From positions 368,286 through 432,285 of the forward strand of contig NW_020655740.1 of NCBI RefSeq assembly GCF_003589595.1: a DNA stretch of 64,000 bases, written 5' to 3'. Positions 23,201-34,671 of the stretch are shown here, piece by piece (the first letter of the stretch is position 1; each line of letters opens with the position of its first letter). The notes under the pieces are model-generated. The model searched no databases, was not told the DNA's origin, and saw nothing but the letters and a program-made list of their open reading frames with translations. The DNA is from Hyposmocoma kahamanoa. Taxonomy: Eukaryota; Arthropoda; Insecta; Lepidoptera; Cosmopterigidae. Position numbers and translations under genes: made by a program.

Positions 23201-26200
23201 TCAATAGCTTGGAAGTAGTTTATATTATATAAATGGCCGTGGATGTCATTTATTTCCTCTTTAATATGAAATCGTCGAGTATATAACCAAAAATAGAGAC
23301 GAAATGTCATTTAATTTGTTTGAAAACTATTCTGCCAAATCATTACGGTGACGACTGCGCTCCGATTGGCCAACCCGAATTCGAAGCAATTGACCAGTGT
23401 CGTCGATTGTTTCACTTCAAATCGACCAGTTTAACTTGTGCTTTAATATAATAGACGAACATTTAAAAAAGTTTCCCACACCACTGAATGTAACAGCCCC
23501 CCATAGTTAGATATATTATCTTTATTACAATAAACACAGAATATTTTTGGAGTATACGGAGACGTCCACACAGGTCAGTTGTTGGCGCTGTACTATTTCA
23601 GCTTTCTGATTTACGATTTCATCGCAAACGAGAGTTGATATTTAATGATCTAAGGCCCATTTACCTGATGAGTTGCATGGAACGGATGGCCTTTATTTCG
23701 TCTCTGTTTCTGGTTATATACTCGATGTATGACATACAAGTAGTCAGTTGTATTTCCTTGTAATATTATTCAAATATTGACCATCAGTGAAAATTATTTT
23801 CTGATCTTCAAATATGCATATCAACAGATGGCATTGTGTGTTACAAACTAACTTATAAACTATCGCTTGCTAATATAGGTAGGTGGCGCTATTTCTAAAC
23901 AAAATAAAAGAATAGCCGGCATTGTCCATAAAAATCAGTGAATTAAGCGCCATCTATTTGATTTTTTTAGTGAAAGTACCTTTGATAAAATGCAGCTCGT
24001 CAATGTAATAAACAAAATAGAAAATCTCTCTTTATTGCCTCCTAGTTAAACAAGTAAATATTTAGGAATGAAACTATTTTTCCGGATTTAAATCGCGTAT
24101 ATTTGTTTTNNNNNNNNNNNNNNNNNNNNNNNNNNNNNNNNNNNNNNNNNNNNNNNNNNNNNNNNNNNNNNNNNNNNNNNNNNNNNNNNNNNNNNNNNNN
24201 NNNNNNNNNNNNNNNNNNNNNNNNNNNNNNNNNNNNNNNNNNNNNNNNNNNNNNNNNNNNNNNNNNNNNNNNNNNNNNNNNNNNNNNNNNNNNNNNNNNN
24301 NNNNNNNNNNNNNNNNNNNNNNNNNNNNNNNNNNNNNNNNNNNNNNNNNNNNNNNNNNNNNNNNNNNNNNNNNNNNNNNNNNNNNNNNNNNNNNNNNNNN
24401 NNNNNNNNNNNNNNNNNNNNNNNNNNNNNNNNNNNNNNNNNNNNNNNNNNNNNNNNNNNNNNNNNNNNNNNNNNNNNNNNNNNNNNNNNNNNNNNNNNNN
24501 NNNNNNNNNAAAACAAATATACGCGATTTAAATCCGGAAAAATAGTTTCATTCCTATGTATAACAATCGCGAAAACCTAAGAACTCGATAAGTAAATATT
24601 TTTGGAATTGGAAATTTAGATTATTTTTATGTTAACAAGAGGCAATAGGTGTGTCAGCTGGTGCTGCCCCTGTTCAGGACAGTCGCAGCGCTGCTTTTCA
24701 GTCAACCCCTTCTCCCTAAGAGGGAATATATTATTATTTATGTGTAAATATTTAAATTGTGACCTAATAATTTTAATGCAAATAATTTTTGATATAAATT
24801 AAACTACTCTTAATGTTATAGATTTTAAGACTTTCGTGGTTATTCACAAAATGATTATCACTAGTATCAGGTTTCTTACCACGGTATGACTTCTTTTTAT
24901 TTTCCCGATATTTCGGAACGGTTGCACGCTCCATGGTCACGGGTTGACTGGACGGCGGCAGATGACAGCTTTATGAGCAGACATATCTGTCTACCCTCTT
25001 GCGCTGTCGACGACTACCTTCATCGCGATTTGTTGTGGCGTTTGTGTGAAAAAAGTGAGTGACAATGGTAAGAAACCTGATACTAGTGATAATCATTACT
25101 CTTAATGTTAATCAAAGCGTGCGTGTGCGTGCGTGCGTGTGAGCGCGATGTATATTGTATATTATAGTAGTAAGGTCTAATTGAAGAAATCCTTCAATGG
25201 CAAGAATTTTCAGCTAGCGTGTTTCAGATTTTCTGCAGCAACCTGCTTCTTAATTAATGCTGATATATATTTTTTTGTCATGTAAAACAAATTAGTTTAC
25301 ACAAATAGTTATTTGGTACTCGTAGCGACATCTGGTGCATAATAACGAACTACGCTGTCTTATATCGCGATTAGAAATCCTCTTCAGTTATTGGTCGATG
25401 ATGCTGACGCTGACACTTTATAGCAATAGAGCTCTGTGTTGAAGAGTTCATCCAGGTTAGTACTGCCACCTTACCTATTTCTGCCGCCAAGAATTACTGT
25501 GTACACAGGCACATGGGACTTGTCAACTTATGTCTCAGGGAGACGGGCGCAGTAGCAGTGCCACACAGATCTTTGCGATTTAAAGCTCTGAGTGGCAGAG
25601 CAACTGTTGATAGGCGTGTAGCCCAACAGGCATACGACTTGTTCGTCCCGTCATTTGATATTATAATAAAAATAAAACGAGATTCGAACTTCCAATTGAT
25701 AAGCGACCTTTTTCCACTGTTCGCTATGCTAGTGACGTGAACAGTCCCAGCAAGTGAGGCGCTCTTTAATCCGCCTGCAAACCAACATACAACGTGTTTT
25801 CGCTGCAGGTGCCAGCAGACAAAGCGCAGGCGTATGACACGGTGGTGTTCGCGGGCCCACCGCCCATGAAGCAGCGACTCTGGCCGCGCCACTGCGTGCA
25901 GGATACGTGGGGCGCAGAGCTGCATAAGGACCTCAAGGTGTGTACCACTCTCAACAAGCTTCTCAAAACTTACTGAATTTACGCGCCGTATCATGTCATC
26001 ACAGGAAGTTCTCCAATTTGTTAGTAAAGTCAAAATAATCTTTATTTCATAGGTAAGCACATTACACAGTAAATCGTCTTATTGATAATTCGTAAAGTAG
26101 ATTCCCCTGAGAAGAATGAGCAAGAAACGCCATGTATTGCTTTTTGTAAATATACATTTGAATACATTCATAAATCGAGATAAACTACAAGAGCTAAACG

Positions 26201-29200
26201 GGTTGCTTCTGCATATTTGGATGACCAAAAATCCGTAGTGGATTTTTGGTCATCCAAGTATGCAGAAGCTGTATTAACCTGTAGTATAAAGTTTTTGTTT
26301 CACTATAGTTTTAAACCTCCTGAATAGCAAATTTGAAATATCAACCACATTCTTATTATAGAAGCGTATATATTGCCGCCTAAATGGATTTGTGACTTTG
26401 TGAAGACGACTATCAAGAACAGCTAGTTTGTTTTTATTCCTCATATTAATAAATATTAGACAACATGACATACGTTGCTCTGATCCTAAAGTAAGTTACT
26501 AAAGCACTTGTGTTATGGATCGGAAATAACGACGGTATCACGAACACCTAGACCCGGGACATTATAGAAAAGTTAGCTTTCTACACTGACCCGGCTAGGC
26601 ATGAACCCGGGACCTCAGAGGCGACATCGTAATAACCAGTGTGCAAGCCACTCGACCACGGAAGTCGTAGATTCGTCGAGTAATGTTAATATGTAACTAT
26701 TTTTAACCGACTTCAAGAAAGGAGGAGGTGAGACTGTTTGTAATTCGACTGCACCTTTTTTAAGTGTATATTGCGCGTTTCCGGAGTAAACGATCATTTG
26801 CGATCCAATATCGACGATTCTTTTTTTCGGTACGGGTCGGGTCGGGTATTGGTCCCATTTAAATTTGAAGAAAATATTCCACCTCTACGGGTATCAAACC
26901 TGGGAATAAATCCGGTTTCGCGTATTTTCCGGTAACTGATTAATAACTTTTTAATTTCAGTTTGTATGTACTTAATAGTAAGCAAACTTTGAATTCGGTT
27001 CCTTTTTTTTAATACAAATTGTCATAAATGTACTGTGACCCTAGTGTAAGAATGTTGATTTCTTTAAATTTATCTGTCAATTATACGGGACGGAATATAT
27101 TTACTGCGTACCTTTCACAAGACGTCAAATCGTGAAATCTGTGTACGTTCAGCCGCACTATAACTCGGATTATTCCACTACGTGAGCAGTGCATAATATT
27201 TACCTTCCGTATTTTCTCCTTTCAGATAGTAGAGGGCGCTGTGAAGGTGTACAAAGGTACAAACCCCGACGTGGACTCGTATTCGGTGTTCTGGGACAAC
27301 AAGAAACTGACGGACACGAGTTTGAGCACGCAGTTGCGAATGCGTGGTGCCACTGACATCTACATCTGCGGACTCGCCTATGACGTCTGTGTGGGTGGGT
27401 AACGGCATTCAGTACTACTTCATAAAAAGGAAAACAAACAAATGATTAACACTATGAAATCTTGATAGTGATTTACTGTAATTTAAAAAAATACGACAGT
27501 CGCCTAACATCTGAGCGAATAGAAAGTAGTATCTTTTCAACAACAGATGTCTTCTTTAACGCACACATCACAAACTTTATTTCGATTAAATACGTTTAAA
27601 ATTAATAAAACACTCACGAAGCATTTGTACGGTAAACTTTCATCCGCTACTAGCGTGGAAAATTCGAGATGTTTACTTAGTTCCCCAAAAGATGTCGACC
27701 ATATTGCTCTGGGATAATGTTTACTTGCGTTTGTTACACTACAAAAAATCAATTCGATAAACAGAGAATATTACTACACGGGTAATACTTTTGGTGCGGC
27801 TATAATTTTTGCACACCAAAACAGCACAACAAGGCATTTTTCTACGATTTTAGAGAATTTGCGTGATAGGATTGAGACAACAATACAATACAATACAATA
27901 CAAAAATTCTTTATTGTACACCAAAAAAGGAAACAAATACAATACAATTAAATTAAAAATAAGCGGTGGATTGTACCACCGCTTATTGAGGGCGGTCTTA
28001 TCGCTTTAAGCGATTTCTGCCAGACAACCTTTGGATGGAAGTAATTATATAATTCATAGGAAAAAGACGGTGGTGTATGAAGAATTACTAAATCAACAGA
28101 TAAAAATTGATAAATAAATACAAATATACATATAAATATTATAAATAATAAAACCAATACATATATATGAATATCGTAAACTACTATATATTCTCATACT
28201 TATAAATATAAAAATTTCTAAAACTTAATTTCAAAACATAAAAATACCTAAGCAGTCCAGGTCACACTAAATTAAGGTAGTGTACTTTAACCATATTTTT
28301 GAATATATTCAATGATTTCGCTTGTTGAATAGACAAAGGTAAAGCGTTCCACAAACGAATAGCCTGAACAGTAAAGGACTTGTCGTAATACTGGGAGGTA
28401 TGCAATGGCATCTTAAGTTGGAGAGTTGAAGAAGAGCGCAGAAGTCGGGGGTTGTATTGATGGGCGAATTCAAATCGCTCCTTAAGATAAGGTGGTGTGT
28501 GAGGAATGAATAAGATGCCATAGAGAAGATTAAGAATATGAGCATTCCGGCGAAGTCTAATGGGTAACCACTTCAGCTCATTGCGATAAATGGAAACATG
28601 ATCAAATTTCCTCAGACCATAAATGAAACGGATGCAAAAGTTTTGTAGACGTTCGAGTTTGTTGAGCTGTTTTTCGGTTAAATCCAGATAGCACAACAAC
28701 CTTGACCTTAACCAAAGATAGACAACCTTGCCGTACAAAGCGAAAATAACGGACTGAGCTCAAGTAGGCCTAACTACGCCTACTGTTGGCGCGCGTGTGA
28801 CGCTAACTAACCACTGCTACAGTATTTATTGTTCTGTGAAAACACACACACTGCACAATCGTTTTAATGTTTTTGCTTTTGATGCACCGCAAGGCGCTAC
28901 CCTCGAGGGTGGTGGCTGAAAATCAGTGCTCTGCTTTTGGGCGAATTCTGCACTGAACCTCGACCTATTTGGCTTGCTGCAGCGCACACAAGCTGCCGAT
29001 CATTATTCGTTCGGTTAGTGTTTTGCTTTTTTATGTATTTTAGTTCAATGTCTTGTTCTTTGTTTTTATTCCCACCTTTAAATTTAATTCCTGTGCGTTT
29101 CTCTTTTAACCCATTCATTGTACTGTAACTGTTGTGTGTGTGACGTAAGGCAATAAACGTTTGTCTGTCTATTTATCCATCTAGTTAACATATTAAATAA

Positions 29201-31992
29201 AAAACCCTAATGCGAGTAACAAACAACTTAAACCAAACTTGTTTTTATAAGGGCTATTTCTATACATCTCTAGATTGGGAGTAGGGAGAGATAATTTCAT
29301 CACTTAATACATGTAAACCTCTCGTACAAGCCGCACTGCTACATTTGCATGAATTTACCACTTTGGTCTTATTGTAATAAGGTGACGGTATAGATTAATA
29401 CTATACTAATACAGATACCCAATCTCATACAAAGAAATGTCGCAAGTTACTTAACGCTGATCAATAGATGGCACCAAGTGAACCCGCGATGCTATTCTAA
29501 TAATATTCGAAAAGCCCACTAGGTGGCAGCTATTACATTATTGTCAAGGTTTATTGCTTTTGCTCACGCGTTGATTATAATATGTTACATGTAATAAATG
29601 ACAAAGAAGTTGAGTCTGTACTTTTAATATTTTAAAGTTAAAAGTCAGTGCTTAGTTTCGAGAATAAATTCAAAAAATTCAATATGTACAATTTATTGCA
29701 AACAAATCAAAAAGTATACGGTTGAGAAGCCTTCGATTTGTTATCCTTTCCACGTCAGTTCACTGTTTGTAACCGACTTCAAAAAAAAAGGCGGAGGTTC
29801 TCAGTCCGATTGTATTTTTTTTTTATGTCTGTTACGCGATAACTCCAGCCTTTGTGAACCGATTTTTATGATTCTTTTTTGTTGGAAAAAAGGTATCTCA
29901 GTATTGGTCCCATTTAAATTTGAAGAAAACATTCCACCTCTAAGGGTGGAAAACTAACTATTGGTTGCGCTCACTTTCCGGTAACCGATTTCAATAAAGA
30001 ATGTATTGAATTTCCTAAAATGCTATGTTAATACTTTTGCACTTCCTTTTTTATATTTTATACTCCTTATTTAGTATGACACGTCAAATTCTAGAGATTA
30101 AATGCTTCATTTTCTTTATTTTATCAAAGTGTCGCCATCTACAGTTTTAAATAAGTATTAAAATAAAGTGCGAATTGGGGTACCATGGTGACGGTCATGT
30201 TTTGTAAATTTTTGTAGACTGGTCGTTTACTGTTAAGTGTATTCAAACCATACTTGCGCTTTTTGTTTCAGGCGCGACGATAGCGGACGCGCTGGCCATC
30301 GGGTACCGCGCCATTTTGATCGACGACGCGTCGCGCGGCGTCGACCTTGCCGACATCGAGCGCACGAAGGCCACCATTGTCGGCAACAACGGCATCATTA
30401 TTAACTCAGACCAGGTACGCGCAGGGATGGGCATTGGGTTAAAAACATTACGGGAAAGTATTCTTACCCGTGTTACTACTGGTAGTACAACGGACGAAAA
30501 TTATTTCCTGTGTTACTACTAGTAGTACAGCTGGGTCCGTTTTTACCCATTTCTTTCGGCGAATACGGAATTTAGTATAATTCTGTACTTACGAAAACGA
30601 AAACCACTTTGCAATCCTGTGGATTCTCACTACATTGCGTTTCGATTTTTGACAAAATCGATTCAAATGCATACGATATGACGATTTTTTTGTATCGATT
30701 TATTTCAAGCGAACATTTTGTGATAATATCAAAATCTATAATGGCAAAATCATAGTTAAAATAATTCGTTAGTATGTTCAAATGTCTTAATTACAAGTTT
30801 GAATAAAATAAATTCTTTAGGCTTTTTAAATTATAATAGCGGCCTATCTACGTCAGGCAATAAAATCATATTTAAAAGAAACTCTAATGACTAATTAGTA
30901 TGTAATCGGACTGATATCTACAACTGTCAGTTTCTTAACTTTGAGCGACATCTAGCCGCCAAAAAAAAAATTTCAGTTCCTATTTATGGATATTAAGTTA
31001 GTTCACCTAATATCAAATGCACAAATTCGACACTATTTATAGTAAGCGATTAACAACTTCATTACAAAAAATTTAATAGATGATTCCTTCTCCAAAATCC
31101 CACGCGAGAAAATGGTAAAACTGACAAAAACGTTCCCCAAATCAGGAATGGACGGCACGTTTCACTAAAAAATAATAATTTGTATCCCAGTTACCATACT
31201 AGTACAAAAAAATAAAAGGCACTATTCAGCTTCTATTAACTCTGTTTAAGGCTTCTGTAGCTTATTTTGATATAACAATACACCGAATATATTTTATTCA
31301 ATAACGTAAAACATAACCTCCAAAACTTGAAACTGAATATCTTTTTCACATACATATTTTGCATAAACAACGCATACCAATTATGTCCACAAAAGTTTAT
31401 ATGGGACTTTGCCATTGTTCTTTGAACAAAACTCGATTTACAACAAACATTTACTTGTAAATAGTTGTGCCCTCGATTTCGGGCGTTAATAGTTATTAAC
31501 CCGATTTAACAAAGCGTCGGGAGAAAAACCCTCGGGATAAGTCCCTCGGATCTTTACCTTTTCATTGAGTGGCACTGCAACTGCGTGGTCGAACGGTTAC
31601 TTTGCTGGTATGCCACGCAGAGGTCCGGGGTTCGATTCTCGGGCCGAGAGAAATATTTGTATGGCCTACATTTATTTCCATCATGAGTTTGGGTGTAATT
31701 TGTGGTTGTCAATGAGTGTGTGCATTATTTTTTTTAACTAGGGTAACCCTGTGTTACGAGTGTCATGGACACAGCCCATGGCTCAGAAATCGAACCCGGC
31801 AGAGTAGCATGGTAACCTATTTACTTATACAAGACCCGTTCGCAGCAGCGGGACTTAAAATGGATTGGTGACGATGATGTAATGAAATACTATGTGCAGG
31901 TGATCGCGATGGTGGAGGGGCGCGACCGACGGCCGGAGCTCGGCTACAAACTGGCTATGGAATTAAAAAACGCCATGGAGGATACCCAGTGA
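20244..31992 (+). CDS. Naam: Nicotinamidase (isochorismatase-like hydrolase), C-terminal five exons
   Basis: Converts nicotinamide to nicotinic acid plus ammonia in the NAD salvage route. Exons: 20244-20378, 25809-25937, 27226-27394, 30272-30414, 31900-31992 (TGA). All have AG/GT borders and matching phases, giving 222 residues. Exon 1 has the family motif SLDWHPPDHVSF (metal- and substrate-site D and H). Exon 2 has LWPRHCVQDTWGAELH. Exon 3 carries the catalytic lysine in VYKGTNPDVDSYS. The catalytic cysteine is in the DVCVGATIADALA segment, which spans the exon 3/4 junction in phase 1. The final residues come from the short last exon. The fly Naam protein is about 350 residues with an N-terminal EF-hand region, so roughly 100-130 residues, including the catalytic aspartate (DxQNDF region), lie upstream and were not found. 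Introns are filled with repeats. Codons are GC-rich compared with the surroundings. Confidence 0.9.
21570..21770 (-). repeat. Family B repeat copy in Naam intron 1
   Basis: Minus copy: AATGTCAAGTGACGAGACGA, GCGGCCTGATGGTAAGCTA and GTAGGTAAGGCGGCAGCACT are complements of family B blocks. It is the only clear feature between 20379 and 22840; the remainder of that stretch is AT-rich and unremarkable. Confidence 0.55.
23273..23727. mobile_element. TIR element family G, copy 1
   Basis: Ends are inverted: CGAGTATATAACCAAAAATA on the left and TTTCTGGTTATATACTCG on the right, followed inward by AGAGACGAAAT and ATTTCGTCTCT. A second copy is at 35202-35641 with the same internal landmarks (ATGTCATTTAATTTGTTTGA, CTGCGCTCCGATTGGC, GAGAGTTGATATTTA). 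About 450 bp with no coding capacity, so a MITE. No clear target duplication. Confidence 0.75.
24063..24556. mobile_element. Penelope-like inverted-repeat element with unsequenced interior
   Basis: 47-bp perfect inverted repeats (24063-24109 and 24510-24556) contain CTATTTTTCCGGATTTAAAT. The same inverted ends flank the Penelope-like fragment at 59755-60332, and the right flank here (GAAAACCTAAGAACTCGATA) matches the flank there. So the hidden interior is likely related to that family. Confidence 0.65.
24110..24509. other. Assembly gap, 400 N
   Basis: Exactly 400 unknown bases, starting and ending precisely inside a perfect inverted repeat. The length is probably a placeholder or an estimate from a collapsed palindrome. 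Confidence 1.
24849..25099. mobile_element. Inverted-repeat fragment, probably Penelope-like terminal region
   Basis: 31-bp ends are exact inverted copies (AATGATTATCACTAGTATCA at 24849 and its complement ending at 25099). Inside are CCGATATTTCGGAACGGTTG and CATGGTCACGGGTTGACTGG, sequences typical of Penelope-like element terminal repeats. The CATGGTCACGGTTGACTG piece also occurs at 59843. Confidence 0.55.
25430..25680 (+). repeat. Family B repeat, near-complete copy
   Basis: From GAGCTCTGTGTTGAAGAGTT through CCTTACCTATTTCTGCCGCC, CACATGGGACTTGTCAACTT and TTTAAAGCTCTGAGTGGCAG to CGTCCCGTCATTTGATATTA. This is one of the best templates for the family consensus. It lies about 130 bp before the second Naam exon listed. 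Confidence 0.65.
26205..26269. repeat. 30-bp hairpin with 5-base loop in Naam intron 2
   Basis: Arms 26205-26234 and 26240-26269 pair with one mismatch around GTAGT. The arm includes TTTGGATGACCAAAAATCC. No known microRNA seed was recognised. It may be a MITE remnant. Confidence 0.75.
26285..26470 (-). mobile_element. LINE ORF2 C-terminal fragment
   Basis: The minus strand encodes MRNKNKLAVLDSRLHKV and RRQYIRFYNKNVVDIS, a LINE C-terminus. The related copy at 60440-60610 lacks part of the reading frame. Confidence 0.55.
26471..26672 (-). repeat. tRNA-derived SINE (family C)
   Basis: ACGTTGCTCTGATCCTAAAG, GGCATGAACCCGGGACCTC and CAAGCCACTCGACCACGGA are diagnostic of a lepidopteran tRNA-derived SINE. 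A second, more diverged copy is at 57948-58150. Confidence 0.65.
26703..26990 (-). repeat. MITE family D copy in Naam intron 2
   Basis: It begins TAACCGACTTCAAGAAAGGA and includes TTTAAATTTGAAGAAAATAT and CCACCTCTACGGGTA, the reverse orientation of 8206-8643. A GGTCGGGTCGGGTAT mini-duplication is present. Confidence 0.6.
27879..28740 (-). mobile_element. LINE 3' end with pentanucleotide tail
   Basis: The minus-strand ORF 28262-28738 (158 codons) reads as a LINE reverse-transcriptase C-terminal region: KLERLQNFCIRFIYGLRKF, ELKWLPIRLRRN, and FTVQAIRLWNALPLSIQQ. 3' of it (27904-28261) is an untranslated tail ending in a CAATA pentanucleotide repeat at 27879-27903, as seen in CR1/L2-like and some Jockey-like LINEs. 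The 5' end is truncated. It lies in Naam intron 3. Confidence 0.75.
28741..29772. other. Naam intron 3, repeat-like but unassigned
   Basis: 28840-29165 has a shape suggestive of a retroelement end (TGACGTAAGGCAATAAACG near 29140), and 43700-43870 in cortex intron 3 has related pieces. No coding motif. The rest is AT-rich. Confidence 0.35.
29773..30005 (-). repeat. MITE family D copy in Naam intron 3
   Basis: Contains AACCGACTTCAAAAAAAAAG, GCGATAACTCCAGCCTTTGT and CATTTAAATTTGAAGAAAAC, in the reverse order of 8206-8643. Confidence 0.6.
30468..30536. repeat. Duplicated palindromic motif near Naam intron 4 donor
   Basis: GTGTTACTACTGGTAGTACA and GTGTTACTACTAGTAGTACA occur 38 bp apart, each followed by a GGTCCG or CGGACG-like piece. 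The second contains the palindrome GTACTACTAGTAGTAAC-like core. It starts 54 bp after the exon. Confidence 0.6.
31420..31545 (+). repeat. Repeat family H, copy 1
   Basis: AACAAAACTCGATTTACAAC, ACTTGTAAATAGTTGTGCCC, then TCGATTTCGGGCGTTAATAG and an AAAGCGTCGGG end. Copies recur at 33125-33245 (+) and 63350-63510 (-). Confidence 0.55.
31565..31800 (+). repeat. tRNA-derived SINE (family A), plus orientation
   Basis: A-box-like GTGGTCGAACGGTTACTTTG, B-box-like GGGGTTCGATTCTCGGGCCG, then GAGTTTGGGTGTAATTTGTG. A second, minus-sense piece (GGGTAACCCTGTGTTACGAG) follows at 31740. It sits in Naam intron 4, 100 bp before the last exon. Confidence 0.7.
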
Positions 31993-33548
31993 ACAAGACA
32001 CGGCCTTACTGCAATCCATTAGCTTCAAAAGCACAACCCAGACACGTAATTACTTTGCCAATCATGATTATTTACAAGAATTGAAATTGATTCAAAACTG
32101 CTATTTGTTATTCCGGCTAAAGCCTAAAATTGTGCTTAACGATCTACTATATAGTTTTATGCTCTTCGCCACAGTACAAATTTTATTATACAAATGAGCT
32201 TACTACTTAAGTTACTTTATAAAGAATATCTTAAATGGCATGTTTGAAAGTTACTTATCGTGTTACTTAAATTATTGTTACATTAGTAATTAAGTCACCT
32301 TTTCCTATTGTTGTATTCAATATCAATGGCAGCAAAAAATAACAGGTTATCAGCAAAACAACGACATTTTGAAAGTCACAACGATGCATCGAGGAAATTT
32401 AGAAAGCTAATATCTGACGGATATTCAAAAGATTATAATATATGTTATTCTGTCAAGTTTTTGCTTCCAAAACGCTCTACTGTAAAACCGTGATTTTGCA
32501 GATAACCGGTTACTCTTTGCTGTCGTCGATATAGTATTCTAGCGAACATTTTACGACCGCTCCATTTTAGAGTCTGACTCATGGCATGATAACGCGTAAA
32601 AAAATAAAAATTCATCGCTTTATACCTGCAGAAAGCGTGAAACAGCTGAAGGGAAATTTAAATGTTTAGTACGTTTCCCAACCGTAAGATGGCGTGTAAA
32701 TCGAAATAGAACGCGCTATCAAAGTGTTAACGTTCGAAATTATACACCCTGCCCTGAATAACAATAATTATAGATTTTAAAAGCCGTCATATAACAATAT
32801 AACAAATTTGATAACTTTTTGGGAAGGGTTGCTCCTTATAAAGGAGGGCTCTTTGTTTATATTGCTAACCGTAGAAGCACATGCATGGTGTCTGGAAGCG
32901 AAAGGGTTGACACCGTTTACTGTATCCATAACTATGTATCAATCACTTTCCTCCCGCTTTTGGGCACAGGGCTACAGATACAAATATCATTTACACCTTA
33001 CGCAGAGAAGGAAAGTTAAAACCCAAAATCGTAGGCAGAAACCACTAATACGGAATTTGTTATAATTCCATAGTTATTACAAATTTCGGCGTAAAAAAGA
33101 AAGAAAGCAATAAACGTTTTGTAATATCATTAAATTTCAACAAAACTCGATTTGCGATAAATATTTACTTGTAGATCGTTTTTGCCCTCGATTTCGGGCA
33201 TTAATGGATTTAAACCCGAAATCCGGGTGCTTGGCCATCTCTGACTCTACGTTTGTATTGCGTCATGTGATTAGCTCATTTTAATCGCAGATAGAAATTC
33301 AAAAACATTGTATTCATGTAGGCATATGTGCTGTGTGGATCCCATAGCCTTGTCGGATTTTTAATTAGAGATAACAAACTAAAAGCTAGTACTTAGGCTG
33401 ATGGCTTAGCCAAAGCCTCAATAAATTTAAAAAAGCTACTAGAGAAGCTACTTTCATAGATCTCTCATACATGGCGGTACGGCTAAAAAGTCATTAAAAA
33501 CCAAATACTAAGCTCCGACAACAAACAGAAAAATTCGTGAGTACCGCT
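31993..33548. other. Naam 3' flank and intergenic DNA
   Basis: It should include the Naam 3' UTR, but no canonical AATAAA stands out close to the stop. 33125-33245 is repeat family H. Otherwise AT-rich without a recognised gene. Confidence 0.4.
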
Positions 33549-33626
33549 GGTTCGTCCCGTGACTTAGTTGGCATAGCGTCTGGCACGGTTTGCTGGAAGA
33601 CACCGGTTCGAATCCGGCCGGATTTG
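33549..33626 (+). repeat. tRNA-like SINE head
   Basis: GGTTCGTCCCGTGACTTAG and GACACCGGTTCGAATCCGGC resemble tRNA A- and B-box regions. The acceptor and anticodon stems do not close, so it is a SINE piece, not a tRNA gene. Confidence 0.5.
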
Positions 33627-34320
33627 TTTTTGCAGTTGACTGTATTTGAAAAAATTTTTAGAGACTTTACCAGTAACCGGTTAAACAATATTTCATTTGA
33701 ATATAGTCTCTTCTATCACATTTCTGTTATCAAATTCGTGACTTGTTATAATGAATATTATACAGGGTTATTAGTAAAATGCTAACAACCTCACAGGGCT
33801 ATATTACTAACATAATAATCCACGACTTTTGTTCCATGAGTTAAAAACATAATAAATTTACCAATTTGTCGAGATATATTAAGAAAACATTAGGGAAGGC
33901 GATGTTTTAACACTATTGTTATTTCTTTGAAATAAAAAAAAACCTAGCAAATCTGATTAAAAATCCGTCTGTAGGCAATTAGTTTATACTATTGTACGTG
34001 ACATAAAACAAAAAATCTCATATTCTTGTCATGACACGTTTCCTAATAACTGCAAGTTGTTTGTTATTTAATTTATTTAAATTATTTATTATTTTTACTG
34101 TAACGGGTTTATGTTAACTATTTTAACTTTTGACGTTCCTTACATTTTTATTTTATTTTTTATACAACGTTTGTGGTGCGGTGATATCTGATAGTTCAAG
34201 ATATACAGGCTGTTTTGAAATAGTGAAACAAAATTTTACTGGGCCACATAATATCTTACTGGCTATTGAACACAAAAGACTTGTGGTCCTATGGATTTTT
34301 AGAGTTACTCAATTAAATTT

Positions 34321-34671
34321 CTAATTAAGTATATTTATTACAGCTGATTTTGAAATTTGTAAATTCTCACATTTTGAGATTTTATTGAGAGTAGATATGT
34401 CACCTGAAATATCATTTCCGCCAGTTAAATTACACCACGTATTTGTGTTATGCTTTGGAACGCTGGAATGGAAGCCAGCAACACCCAAAGTCTCGATAGA
34501 ATAACTAATAATGTTGCTTGTTACCTCATTTATGACTATATTTTGCCTGTTTTGAAGATGGAGTAAAATAACATTCGCAGGGTTGTCATTTTCCCTAAAA
34601 TTATAAATAGTCATGTAGTTGTTGTCGATAGTTTTATCGATGGATTGTGAAAGTAGGTAAAATTTTGCCAA
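34321..34671 (-). other. Unrecognised 116-codon ORF
   Basis: Open minus-strand frame from ATG to TAA with no motif I can name (contains YNFRENDNPANVILLHLQN and NTWCNLTGGNDISGDIS). Long for such AT-rich DNA, but with no neighbouring exons or splice signals that extend it. It could be a decayed transposon or single-exon pseudogene. Confidence 0.25.

Noticed and set aside
24088..24531. Two mirror ORFs across the second N gap
   Set aside because: Entirely Ns with palindromic flanks. The mirror symmetry only reflects the inverted repeat.
25494..26060. 188-codon minus-strand ORF
   Set aside because: It is antisense to a Naam exon and runs into a family B repeat. The sense exon explains the GC-rich open frame.
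27879..27903. CRISPR or satellite-like array
   Set aside because: Only five short CAATA units forming a LINE tail. No spacer-repeat array anywhere in the window.
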